Below, one piece after another: positions 1 through 7,050 of a stretch of 35,375 nt of DNA. Each line of letters starts with the position of its first letter. Positions within the stretch are counted from its first letter, which is position 1. The translations under genes were made by a program, and so were the position numbers. Where the stretch lies: the NCBI GenBank assembly GCA_017539885.1, contig JAFYCC010000011.1, positions 1 through 35,375 on the forward strand. The letters are read 5' to 3'. The notes below the pieces were generated by a model, which saw only the letters and a list, made by a program, of their open reading frames with translations, ran no database searches and was not told where the DNA came from. The DNA comes from Oscillospiraceae bacterium (GTDB lineage Bacteria; Bacillota_A; Clostridia; Oscillospirales; Oscillospiraceae).

Positions 1-126
1 CTGCTCTCGCTTTCGATGATTGGAGTGGACTACCTGACGTGGGTCAAAAAGAGCTTACCGCTCTTTCTGGTCAATCTGGTCCTCGTGATCGGCTTCATCC
101 TGCTTGGCGTCGCAGTGCACTATTGA
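1..126 (+). CDS. C-terminal end of an integral membrane protein (partial)
   Basis: The window opens inside a reading frame of 41 residues that stops at TGA (124-126). The visible part ends in a strongly hydrophobic helix (LPLFLVNLVLVIGFILLGVA) preceded by a basic stretch with two lysines, and finishes VHY. This looks like the last transmembrane helix of a multispanning permease, with the lysines on the cytoplasmic side. Too little is present to name the family. It converges on the nitroreductase gene, and the two share a bidirectional terminator. Confidence 0.6.
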   Translation: MLSLSMIGVDYLTWVKKSLPLFLVNLVLVIGFILLGVAVHY

Positions 127-140
127 TCTAAAAAAGAAGA

Positions 141-174
141 AACCTCTCCTGACGGAGAGGTTTTTCTTTTTTTT
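141..174. terminator. bidirectional rho-independent terminator
   Basis: A perfect 9-bp stem (AACCTCTCC, 141-149, with GGAGAGGTT, 154-162) closes a 4-base loop. It is followed on the plus strand by a T-rich run. On the minus strand it is followed by TCTTCTTTTTT. It can end both the upstream membrane-protein gene and the nitroreductase operon arriving from the right. Confidence 0.9.
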
Positions 175-177
175 CAG

Positions 178-723
178 TCATTCAAAATCGGTCAGGCTCG
201 CCAGAGGCTTGCGTTCCGCAGTGCGAACGGGAGGCGTCTCCTTCGGGTAACCGACGGAGACGGCGTCAAAAGCGTAAGTCTCGTTCTCATCCAGAGCAAA
301 GAGCGTCTTGTGCGCTGCTGTGTCTGCAATGTCCGCTACTCCGGAGCAAACCTTGAGACCGAGACCGAGCTCCGCGGCCTTCAGCCACATGTTCTCCAGC
401 ACGTAGCCGAGAACGACCTTCTCCCGCTGAGGCACACCGCCGCGCTCTGCAACGACAATCAGGTATGGCGCAAGGAGCAAATCCGTTGCCGGGCGCTCGC
501 CGAGCGCGCTGAGTGTCGCCGCAGACTCCGGAAAGCGCTTATCCAGTCCCTCGCGAACCATGCGTTCAGCCTCCGCCTTCCGTCCCTGCTGCACGAGGAC
601 CTGGAGTTTCGGCATCATTTCGCTGTCGCGGGAGAGCACAAAGAAATGCCGGAATCGATCGCAATCGCGCTGTACCAGCCCGGCAAAAGGCGCAAGACGG
701 CCTGCCTCAATGATCGCGTCCAT
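178..723 (-). CDS. nitroreductase-family FMN protein (start uncertain)
   Basis: From the first ATG this gives 181 residues of a nitroreductase-fold protein. The start MDAIIEAGRLAPFAGLVQRD and the later stretch VVLGYVLENMWLKAAELGLG are typical, as is the final SVGYP. Such proteins bind FMN and use NAD(P)H to reduce nitro groups, quinones or similar acceptors. The ATG start is probably wrong. The same frame continues upstream without interruption to a TAG at 799-801 and encodes a further 25 residues including RQTTRAFSDKKPEREK, the usual N-terminal FMN-phosphate-binding segment. No ATG, GTG or TTG lies in that stretch. The only near-start codon is CTG at 790-792, with no visible Shine-Dalgarno sequence. 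The complete domain would therefore need CTG initiation, stop readthrough from the VOC gene, or correction of a point change. It is the last gene of a minus-strand operon. Confidence 0.8.
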   Translation of the reverse strand: MDAIIEAGRLAPFAGLVQRDCDRFRHFFVLSRDSEMMPKLQVLVQQGRKAEAERMVREGLDKRFPESAATLSALGERPATDLLLAPYLIVVAERGGVPQREKVVLGYVLENMWLKAAELGLGLKVCSGVADIADTAAHKTLFALDENETYAFDAVSVGYPKETPPVRTAERKPLASLTDFE

Positions 724-798
724 CTTTTCCCGCTCCGGCTTTTTGTCGGAGAAGGCGCGTGTCGTCTGCCGCTGCAGAAGCGCCGCGTCCAGATCGGA

Positions 799-1173
799 CT
801 ATGCGCGGCCGCGGTCGGGAATGATCTCGATCCAGTAGCCGTCCGGATCCTCGATGAAATAGATGCCCATGGCCGTGTTTTCAAAGCAGATGCAGCCCAT
901 CTCGGCATGCTTCTTGCGGGCAGCCTCCATGTCCGGCGTAGCGAAGGCAAGATGGTATTCGACCTCACCCAGATCATAGGGCTCTTTCCGGTCCGCTAGA
1001 CAGGTCAGCTCCAGCTGGAAGTCCGTCTTTCCGTCTCCGAGGAAGCAGAGCGTGAAGGAGCCGTCTTTCGCTTCCACGCGACGCACCGGCTTGAGACCGA
1101 GCGCTTCGTCGTAAAAGCGCAGGGAACGATCGAGGTCGAGAATGTTGAAATTGAAGTGATTGAATGCGAACAT
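799..1173 (-). CDS. VOC / glyoxalase I-like metalloprotein
   Basis: 124 residues, the normal length of a single vicinal-oxygen-chelate protein built from two beta-alpha-beta-beta-beta modules. The expected metal ligands are all present: H6, E55, H74 and E116, the last in the signature EDPDGYWIEIIP. A lactoylglutathione-lyase-like isomerase/lyase or another VOC function is likely; the substrate is unknown. The ATG is preceded by AAAGGACAGG, a reasonable ribosome-binding site, and starts 24 bases after the small upstream gene. The stop is TAG, and the nitroreductase domain continues directly in the same frame after it. Pairing with a nitroreductase and an FAD oxidoreductase suggests handling of a reactive carbonyl or aromatic intermediate (inference). 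Confidence 0.88.
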   Translation of the reverse strand: MFAFNHFNFNILDLDRSLRFYDEALGLKPVRRVEAKDGSFTLCFLGDGKTDFQLELTCLADRKEPYDLGEVEYHLAFATPDMEAARKKHAEMGCICFENTAMGIYFIEDPDGYWIEIIPDRGRA

Positions 1174-1197
1174 GCGTCTGCACCTGTCCTTTCTGCG

Positions 1198-1350
1198 TTA
1201 CGCGTCTTCCCGCGGCGTCTCCTCCGGTTGCGTATCCTCAGCATCCTTTTTGACACCGGCAATGATTTCCGCGGTCTCGACGACCTGCGCGGCCTGGTAT
1301 TCCATGCGCGGCCGGATCCAGCCGTTGAATATCGCCTTGAAGATGTTCAC
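1198..1350 (-). CDS. small 50-residue protein overlapping the FAD oxidoreductase stop
   Basis: A GTG at 1348-1350 overlaps the TGA of the upstream FAD oxidoreductase in a GTGA arrangement, typical of translational coupling. The frame runs 50 codons to TAA at 1198-1200. The protein starts VNIFKAIFNGWIRPRMEYQA, a short amphipathic/aromatic N-terminus with basic residues. It continues with a helical middle (AAQVVETAEIIAGVKKD) and a disordered acidic tail rich in E, D, P and T. I do not recognise a family. The overlap and the short gap to the VOC gene argue that it is real. The two paralogous FAD genes elsewhere in the window lack such a partner and are followed directly by terminators. No internal ribosome-binding site is needed if coupled. 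Confidence 0.6.
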   Translation of the reverse strand: MNIFKAIFNGWIRPRMEYQAAQVVETAEIIAGVKKDAEDTQPEETPREDA

Positions 1351-2813
1351 CAGTCAAGACCGGCTTTTTTGCGGACATTGCGGGAGAACTCGCTGTCGCG
1401 GCCGTAGTTGATGGCCTCGAGCTCCTCGACCATGGCCTTGTTGGTGTTGGGCTGACGCGGCAGGATGACGCCCTGCTCCTGAGAGAGGATCGTCTGGACC
1501 TTTTTGATGTCGACCGTCTTGGCGGTCGAGTTGTCCATGGCGGCGACCGCGGCGGCAACGCCGGCGGCCTGACCTGTCTGCACACACTGCGCGATCAGCT
1601 GCAGAGCGCCGATGGCCAGCGGGTCGGCAGAGAGATGGCGGCCCGGGCAGATGAGGTTGTCGACCTTCTTCGGGACGAGGCAGCTGTACGGGATCTCGAT
1701 GGGGGCGGCTCTGCCGCGCGTCCATCCGATGACATCGTCGAATTCGGTGTTCAGCGCGAAATCAAGCGGCGTCATGAATTTCACGCCGTCGAGGCGGCGG
1801 GACAGGCGAACGCCCGCCTGCGGCGCGATGTCGTAGAGCCAGGCGTCCTTGAAGCACTGCGGAAGCGTCTCTTTGCAGAACGCGAGGATGCGGCGGATGG
1901 AGTTGCGTACCATGAATTCGGTCTCGCGCAGATCGTCCAGGTTGATGCAGCTCTTGTGAAGCAGCCAGTTGTTGAACCACACGACGCCGTCCACGCCCGT
2001 GGGGAAGAAGATGGTCTTGTAGCCGGCGACTTCCCAGAGATCTTCGATGTAGCGGCGGAAGACCTTGGGCTCATCGAGACGCATACGTGCGAAGGGCTCG
2101 TAGTTCACGCCGCCGACACGCCAGACGAGCGCGGTCTGTCCGTCGCGGTGGTCGTAGTCGATGTGTCCGCCGCTCTCGCCGTGGTATTCCGCGCACTGGG
2201 AGAAGAGATCGCCGTCTCCGGTGGCGTCGATGACGATCTTGGCGTAGACGACCTGACGGCCGGCCTTGCTCTCAAATATGACGCCCTTGACCTTGCCGTC
2301 TTCGACGATGGGCTTCGTGCCCCAGCAGTGCAGCAGAGACTTGATGTTTTTGCACTCCTGCACCATGGCGTCCATCTCGAGCTTGATCGCCGTAGGCTCG
2401 AAGAACATGTTGCGGTTGAGCGTGTGCGGTTCCTCACGCTCGTTGACGAGGCCCTCGTACATCTCGTACTTCTTGATCATGTAGGGCACGTCGCCTCTGC
2501 CGACGTACTTCCAGGGGGCGCCGACGTAGCTGTCGGGAGCGTTCTTGTCCAGACGGGTGAACCACTCCTCCATGATGCCGCCGATGAGAGGATAGGTGCG
2601 CCAGTTCAGCGCGGGAAGAAGCAGCACATAGGCACCGGTGACGTCGCCGCCGAAGTAGCCGTAGCGTTCCATGACGATGACGCTGGCGTTCGGATTGGCG
2701 CGCGCCGCCGCGACTGCCGCCGAGTGTCCCGCCGCACCGCCGCCGACGACCAGTACGTCGCATTCGTCGTACACAGGCAGAGTGTTTGCGGCTTCAAGAT
2801 ATGTTTTACTCAT
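1347..2813 (-). CDS. FAD-dependent oxidoreductase, FAD_oxidored family (paralogue 1)
   Basis: 488 residues of the PF12831-type FAD-dependent oxidoreductase family, a fumarate-reductase/succinate-dehydrogenase-like fold. Visible motifs are the dinucleotide-binding GGGAAG (24-29), an acidic ribose contact in MERYGYFGGDVTG (about 48-60), the second FAD motif VIDATGDGD (194-202), and the C-terminal FAD-closing region around CPGRHLSADPLAIGALQL. No signal peptide, so cytoplasmic. Substrate unknown; family members oxidise or reduce small organic molecules. Start ATG follows AAAGGAGAG at good spacing. It is closely related over its whole length to the genes at 2896-4359 and 24912-26378, and all three end KAGLDW. 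It heads the small protein-VOC-nitroreductase operon and lies just behind a terminator-like hairpin, so expression may depend on readthrough from paralogue 2. Confidence 0.88.
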   Translation of the reverse strand: MSKTYLEAANTLPVYDECDVLVVGGGAAGHSAAVAAARANPNASVIVMERYGYFGGDVTGAYVLLLPALNWRTYPLIGGIMEEWFTRLDKNAPDSYVGAPWKYVGRGDVPYMIKKYEMYEGLVNEREEPHTLNRNMFFEPTAIKLEMDAMVQECKNIKSLLHCWGTKPIVEDGKVKGVIFESKAGRQVVYAKIVIDATGDGDLFSQCAEYHGESGGHIDYDHRDGQTALVWRVGGVNYEPFARMRLDEPKVFRRYIEDLWEVAGYKTIFFPTGVDGVVWFNNWLLHKSCINLDDLRETEFMVRNSIRRILAFCKETLPQCFKDAWLYDIAPQAGVRLSRRLDGVKFMTPLDFALNTEFDDVIGWTRGRAAPIEIPYSCLVPKKVDNLICPGRHLSADPLAIGALQLIAQCVQTGQAAGVAAAVAAMDNSTAKTVDIKKVQTILSQEQGVILPRQPNTNKAMVEELEAINYGRDSEFSRNVRKKAGLDW

Positions 2814-2854
2814 GGATATGCTCTCCTTTTCTTAATATTCTCAGAAATGAGTCA

Positions 2855-2886
2855 GAAAAAACGGGGAACTGCGCGCAGTTCCCCGT
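2855..2886 (-). terminator. rho-independent terminator or attenuator between two FAD oxidoreductase genes
   Basis: A 12-bp perfect stem (ACGGGGAACTGC, 2861-2872, with its complement at 2875-2886) closes a very small loop. On the minus strand it is followed by TTTTTT. It lies 10 bases past the stop of paralogue 2 and about 40 bases before the start of paralogue 1. It should end most paralogue-2 transcripts while letting a fraction continue. Confidence 0.85.
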
Positions 2887-2895
2887 TCAAATGCA

Positions 2896-4359
2896 TTACC
2901 AGTCGAGACCGGCCTTCTGACGGATAGCCTTGGCCCGCTCGGTGTCGCGGCCGTAGTTGATGGACTCGAGCTCCTCGACGAGGCTCTTGTCGGTGTTGGC
3001 CTGACGCGGCAGCGGCACATCCTGCTCCTCGGAGAGGATCTTCTGGACCTTTTTGATGTCGACCGTCTTGGCGGTCGCGCCGTCCGCAATGGCGACTGCA
3101 GCAGCAACGCCGGCGGCCTGGCCGGTCTGGACGCACTGCGGGATCAGCTGCAGACCGCCGATCGCCACGGGGTCGGCGGAGAGGTGGCGGCCCGGGCAGA
3201 TGAGGTTGTCGATCTTCTTCGGGATGAGGCAGCTGTAGGGGATCTCTACCGGCGCGCCGAAGCCGCTCGTCCACGCGATGACGTCGTCAAAGGCCGTGTT
3301 GCAGGCGGCGTCGAGCGGGGTCATGTACTTCACGCCGTCGAGGCGGCGGCTCAGGCGCACGCCGACCTGCGGGGCGATGTCGTAGAGATAGGCGTACTTG
3401 AAGCACTGCGGCAGAGTCTCCTTGCAGTAGGCGAGGATGCGGCGGATGGAGTTGCGCACGAGGAACTCGGTCTCGCGCAGATCCTTCAGGTCGATGCAGT
3501 CCTTGTGCAGCAGCCAGTTGTTGAACCACACGATGCCGTCCACGCCGGAGGGGAAGAACATGGTCTTGTAGCCCGCGAACTCCCAGAGGTCCTCAATGTA
3601 GCGGCGGAAGACCTTGGGCTCGTCGAGGCGGATGCGGGCGAAGGCCTCGTAGTTCACGCCGCCGGCGCGCCACACGAGCGCCATCTGGCCGTCGCGGTGG
3701 TCGTAGTCGATGTGACTGCTGCTCGCACCGTGATAGTCCGCGCACTGGGAATAGACATCGCCGTCGCCGGAGGCGTCGATGACGATCTTCGCCTTGACGA
3801 CCTGTCGGCCGGCCTTGCTCTCGAAGATGACGCCGGCGATCTTGCCGTCCTCGACGATGGGCTTGACGCCCCAGCTGTGAAGCAGGCATTTGAGATTCTT
3901 GCATTCCTGCACCATGGCGTCCATCTCCAGCTTGAGCTGGTTGGGCTCGAAGTAGATGGTGCGCAGGGGAGTGTGAGGCTCCTCACGGTCGTTCACGCAG
4001 GCTTCGTAGATCTCGTATTTCTTGCAGATGTACGGATTGTCCTTGCCGACGTACTTGAGCGGAGGCGCAATGTAGCTGTCCGGAGCGTTCTTGTCCAGAC
4101 GGGTGAACCACTCCTCCAGATTGCCGCGGATGAGGGAATGCGTGCGCCAGTTCAGAGTGGGGATGAACAGCACGTATGCGCCCGTGACGTCGCCGCCGAA
4201 ATAGCCGTAGCGCTCCATGAGGATGACGCTGGCTTCCGGATTGGCGCGCGCTGCGGCGACAGCCGCGCTGTGCCCTGCCGCGCCACCGCCGACGACAAGG
4301 ATGTCGCACTCGTCGTAGATGGGCAGCGTGTTCGGGGTCTCGATGTAAGTTTTGCTCAT
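2896..4359 (-). CDS. FAD-dependent oxidoreductase, FAD_oxidored family (paralogue 2)
   Basis: 487 residues, from the ATG that follows AAAGGAGAT. The frame stays open 21 codons further upstream, but that part covers the promoter and has no ribosome-binding site. Same architecture as paralogue 1: GGGAAG near residue 24, RYGYFGGDVTG near 50, VIDASGDGD near 200 and the CPGRHLSADP segment near the end. Cytoplasmic flavoprotein of unknown substrate. It has its own promoter (TTGACT, 17 bp, TAGAAT) and a terminator right after the stop. The tandem arrangement with paralogue 1 and strong DNA similarity suggest duplication followed by divergence. A broad set of related substrates, or a two-step conversion, would fit; neither is shown by the sequence. 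Confidence 0.88.
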   Translation of the reverse strand: MSKTYIETPNTLPIYDECDILVVGGGAAGHSAAVAAARANPEASVILMERYGYFGGDVTGAYVLFIPTLNWRTHSLIRGNLEEWFTRLDKNAPDSYIAPPLKYVGKDNPYICKKYEIYEACVNDREEPHTPLRTIYFEPNQLKLEMDAMVQECKNLKCLLHSWGVKPIVEDGKIAGVIFESKAGRQVVKAKIVIDASGDGDVYSQCADYHGASSSHIDYDHRDGQMALVWRAGGVNYEAFARIRLDEPKVFRRYIEDLWEFAGYKTMFFPSGVDGIVWFNNWLLHKDCIDLKDLRETEFLVRNSIRRILAYCKETLPQCFKYAYLYDIAPQVGVRLSRRLDGVKYMTPLDAACNTAFDDVIAWTSGFGAPVEIPYSCLIPKKIDNLICPGRHLSADPVAIGGLQLIPQCVQTGQAAGVAAAVAIADGATAKTVDIKKVQKILSEEQDVPLPRQANTDKSLVEELESINYGRDTERAKAIRQKAGLDW

Positions 4360-4393
4360 GACGTATCTCCTTTGTTGATTATTTGATGGTAAA

Positions 4394-4422
4394 ATTCTAC
4401 CTGTCGGCAGGGGAAAAGTCAA
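4394..4422 (-). promoter_or_regulatory. sigma-A promoter of FAD oxidoreductase paralogue 2
   Basis: Read on the minus strand: TTGACT (4422-4417), a 17-bp spacer, TAGAAT (4399-4394). It lies about 35 bases upstream of the start codon. The -35 region (CCTTGACTTT) closely resembles that of paralogue 3 at 26453-26458, suggesting the promoter was duplicated with the gene. Confidence 0.82.
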
Positions 4423-4446
4423 GGAGAATCGGCATCGAAAAGGGCA

Positions 4447-4475
4447 TTGAAAACAGGCAGGGTTTCAGATATACT
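4447..4475 (+). promoter_or_regulatory. sigma-A promoter of the TPR/DUF4037/DUF4125 operon
   Basis: TTGAAA (4447-4452), exactly 17 bp, TATACT (4470-4475), about 30 bases before the start codon. It is divergent from the FAD oxidoreductase promoter, with only about 25 bp between the two -35 elements. Confidence 0.85.
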
Positions 4476-4506
4476 TGAAGCACGATCTTCGAGAGGAGAA
4501 TGAAAA

Positions 4507-5256
4507 ATGGACGATGTGAAGCGCCTGCTTGACGAATATGACAAGCTCTGCGAGACCGCCTCTGACGAGGAAGTGGAACAGTGGCTGCAGGATGTCTGCG
4601 CCCGCTATGATGAAGAGGCGAGCGCGGACGTGCCCGGACGCGCCGCACTGTATAATGAGCTGGGCGCGTTTTACAAGCACCGGGAGATCTTCGATAAAGG
4701 CGAGGCGGCTTTCCGAGCGGCCAAGGCACTGCTGGAAATGCCGGTGCGCGCAGGTGACGAAAAGGGCTGCTGCGGGCGTGAGAGCCTGATGGACGGGCAG
4801 TACGGCGCCCCGACGGCGGACCGGCGCGAGACGGCGGACTACGCCACGGTCCTCAACAATCTCGCGGGACTGTACCGGCTCACGAAGCGCTTTGACGAGG
4901 CGGAGGCTCTGTTTGCGCAGGCGGAGAGCGTTTATCGTGCGGATGAGAACACGCCGAAAGACCTTCTGGCCAGCTGCAGCAACAATCTGGCGCTGGTGTA
5001 TATGGATCAGGGCCGCTGGGCGGACGCTCTGTCCCGATTCGAGCGCGCCATGGAGATCCTGCGCGATGCGCCGGATAAGGAATATGAGCGCGCCACGACG
5101 GACGGGAACATGACCGTCGCGCTTGCGCGGCTCGGACGCATCGAGGAGGCCAAAACGCATCTGACCGCCGCCTCGGAGACCTTCACGCGTTTGCTCGGAC
5201 CGGACAGCGACGTGTGCAAGGGCCTTGCCTATCTGGCGAAGATGCTCGGCGCATGA
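4507..5256 (+). CDS. tetratricopeptide-repeat protein
   Basis: 249 residues, all helical. At least three TPR-like units are visible: around residues 45-78 (AALYNELGAFYKHREIFDKG), 115-150 (LNNLAGLYRLTKRFDEAEAL) and 160-195 (NNLALVYMDQGRWADALSRF), with a further degenerate one to the end. A CC pair and a low-complexity insert sit near 95-105. TPR proteins are protein-protein scaffolds; no enzymatic domain is seen. The ATG follows GAGAGGAGAA. The stop overlaps the next start (ATGA), so it is translationally coupled to the DUF4037 gene, suggesting that the products act together. Confidence 0.85.
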   Translation: MDDVKRLLDEYDKLCETASDEEVEQWLQDVCARYDEEASADVPGRAALYNELGAFYKHREIFDKGEAAFRAAKALLEMPVRAGDEKGCCGRESLMDGQYGAPTADRRETADYATVLNNLAGLYRLTKRFDEAEALFAQAESVYRADENTPKDLLASCSNNLALVYMDQGRWADALSRFERAMEILRDAPDKEYERATTDGNMTVALARLGRIEEAKTHLTAASETFTRLLGPDSDVCKGLAYLAKMLGA

Positions 5257-6173
5257 AGGGGCTGGAGCTTTCCCGCGCACTTTTCGATGAATGTCTGCGG
5301 CCACTTTTAGAGAGGGAAGCGCCGCAGATTCTGCCGCTGATCGCGGCGGGACTCGTCGGCGAGGGTTCGGAATGCTTCGGCTTCGACGACGAACGCAGTC
5401 AGGATCACGACTGGGGCGCGAGCCTCTGTCTCTGGCTGCCGGACGATTCGCCGGAGAATGCATTCGGAACGCTCGACTCGCTTTTGACCGGACTGCCGGA
5501 GCGGTTTCGCGGCGTGCCGCTGCGCGTGCATGCGCCCGGACGTACCGGCGTTTTCCGCGTGGGGGCGTTCTACCGCAGCCTGATCGGACGCGCGGACGCT
5601 CCGGAATCGGCGGAGGACTGGGTCGCCGTTCCTGAGCCGAGCCTTGCCGCGGCGACAAACGGCGCGGTGTTTTACGACGGCGCGGGTGCATTCAGCGGCG
5701 TACGGGAGCGTCTGCTGGCTTATTACCCGGAGGATGCCCGGCGGTTCCGCCTCGCACAGTGCGCGGCGCTCGCGGGACAGACGGGGCAGTACAACTACGC
5801 GCGCTGCCTGGTGCGCGGAGAGACGGCGGCGGCGCAGATCATACGCGGCCGTTTCCTGGAAAACACAGCCGCACTGGTCTTCCTGCTGAACAGACGGTAC
5901 CGGCCGTTCTACAAATGGAGCTGGCGCGCCCTGCGCACGCTGCCGCTGCTCGGCGCGGAGACGGACGAACTCGCGGACAGGCTTTCCGTTCTGCCGGACG
6001 GACCGGACGCGGCGGCGCTTATGGAGAAGATCGCCTCGGGGATTATCGGGGAGCTTCGGCGTCAGGGACTGTCTGACAGCGGGAGCAATTTTCTGATGGA
6101 TCACATCGGCGCGCTGCTGGGCGGCGTGCAGGATGAAAAGCTGCGCATGCGCGGCATATCGCTGGTATTCTAG
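5253..6173 (+). CDS. DUF4037 protein, nucleotidyltransferase-like
   Basis: 306 residues. The N-terminal region carries GEGSECFGFDDERSQDHDWG, the hallmark of DUF4037. In it the GS and spaced Asp residues resemble the metal-binding GS...D-x-D of nucleotidyltransferase folds (structural inference). The rest is mostly helical, with an aromatic stretch RRYRPFYKWSWRALRTLP near 235. The start ATG overlaps the TPR stop as ATGA. The stop TAG is part of TAGGAGGG, the ribosome-binding site of the following gene, so all three genes are coupled. Biochemical role unknown; transfer of a nucleotide to a small molecule or protein is possible. Confidence 0.85.
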   Translation: MKGLELSRALFDECLRPLLEREAPQILPLIAAGLVGEGSECFGFDDERSQDHDWGASLCLWLPDDSPENAFGTLDSLLTGLPERFRGVPLRVHAPGRTGVFRVGAFYRSLIGRADAPESAEDWVAVPEPSLAAATNGAVFYDGAGAFSGVRERLLAYYPEDARRFRLAQCAALAGQTGQYNYARCLVRGETAAAQIIRGRFLENTAALVFLLNRRYRPFYKWSWRALRTLPLLGAETDELADRLSVLPDGPDAAALMEKIASGIIGELRRQGLSDSGSNFLMDHIGALLGGVQDEKLRMRGISLVF

Positions 6174-6185
6174 GAGGGATTGTAC

Positions 6186-6797
6186 GTGGAAGAACTGTTG
6201 CAGGAGATCATTGAGCGGGAGTGGGAGATGTTCCACAGTACGCAGAGCGTCGGCGGCCCGGCCGCGTGCCAAAACGACCCGGAACAGTTTGAAATCCAGC
6301 GCCGGAGCCAGTTTCTCGGCTGGGACGAGGCAACGCTGCGCGCCTGGCTGGAGGACCTCAAAGCTGCGGAGAGCAAAGGGGAGAACCTGTTCGCCTACAA
6401 GTATGCCTATATGATGGAGTCGACTGACCCGATCGGTTTTCTGGCTCTCGCCGACAAGCTGCCGCCGGTCAATGAGGAGAAGCGCGCGCTGGTCGAGGAA
6501 CTCGTGACGCAGACCGTGAAGTGGTGCGAGGCCTTCGCAGACAAGTATCCTCGCATAGCGGCATGGGGCAGACCGCTTCGCAGTTCAAGCGACGGCTTTG
6601 GCGACACCTCCGTGGAGACCTACGCTCGCGGCGAATTCTCCACATACGGCATGGAGACGCTGCGCCTGCTTTGCGCGCGCTTTCGCGTCCTGGCGGAGGA
6701 GGGACGAAATCTCCACGAGGAGACCGTTACGCAGGAGTTCGCCATGCAGGGGCAGAGCAGCCTGGCGGACGTGGAAGCGCGTCTGGCGCGGCGCTGA
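6186..6797 (+). CDS. DUF4125 family protein
   Basis: 203 residues from a GTG at 6186, which sits 8 bases after AGGAGGG. A TTG two codons earlier is too close to the ribosome-binding site. The N-terminus (LLQEIIEREWEMFHSTQSVG, then ACQNDPEQFEIQRRSQFLGW) matches the conserved start of DUF4125, a family I know only as a companion of DUF4037. Predicted soluble and helical, with no signal peptide. The frame is the same as DUF4037, with only the TAG and three codons between the two. Function unknown. Confidence 0.82.
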   Translation: MEELLQEIIEREWEMFHSTQSVGGPAACQNDPEQFEIQRRSQFLGWDEATLRAWLEDLKAAESKGENLFAYKYAYMMESTDPIGFLALADKLPPVNEEKRALVEELVTQTVKWCEAFADKYPRIAAWGRPLRSSSDGFGDTSVETYARGEFSTYGMETLRLLCARFRVLAEEGRNLHEETVTQEFAMQGQSSLADVEARLARR

Positions 6798-6814
6798 AAG
6801 TCAATTAATACTGA

Positions 6815-6850
6815 GAACCGGATCGCTGTGGCGGTCCGGTTCCTATTTAT
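6815..6850 (+). terminator. probable terminator of the TPR/DUF operon
   Basis: A 12-bp stem with one G-T pair (6815-6826 with 6831-6842) and a TGTG loop, followed by CTATTTAT. The T-tract is weak, but a TTTTTT run lies a few bases further on. Confidence 0.65.
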
Positions 6851-6896
6851 GCCGTTTTTTCGGTTCTTAAGCGCATAAAAGGCCGAAAACTGCAAT

Positions 6897-6925
6897 GAAT
6901 CATTCCAGAATTTCATCAATGATTC
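6897..6925. promoter_or_regulatory. inverted-repeat operator upstream of the GRE operon
   Basis: GAATCATT (6897-6904) and AATGATTC (6918-6925) form a perfect 8-bp dyad separated by 13 bases, the geometry of a LysR-type recognition site. It lies about 150 bp before the GRE1 start, upstream of the likely promoter. The region 6798-7050 holds no gene. Besides this dyad it has AT-rich possible -10 elements near 6971-6984 with only poor -35 matches, and a small GGCGAC/GTCGCC hairpin at 6995-7008. A promoter needing an activator would look like this (inference). Confidence 0.5.
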
Positions 6926-7050
6926 GGAAACATGAAAAAGGATTATTTCACTTTGCACTGCGCATAGTGGTAATATTGTATTGTAAAGAAGTATGGCGAC
7001 CTGTCGCCTTTGGTCAGAATCACAAAAACATGCATATAGGAGGTATGATC

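Noticed and set aside
1635..4386. Long open frames on the plus strand opposite the FAD oxidoreductases (similar ones at 25164-26354, 19008-20225 and 15667-17805)
   Set aside because: They mirror codon usage of real GC-rich genes on the other strand, lack ribosome-binding sites and encode no known protein.
6895..7050. In-frame 52-codon N-terminal extension of GRE1
   Set aside because: It has no ribosome-binding site, covers the AT-rich leader, and is not needed for a complete GRE; the AGGAGG before 7051 fixes the start.
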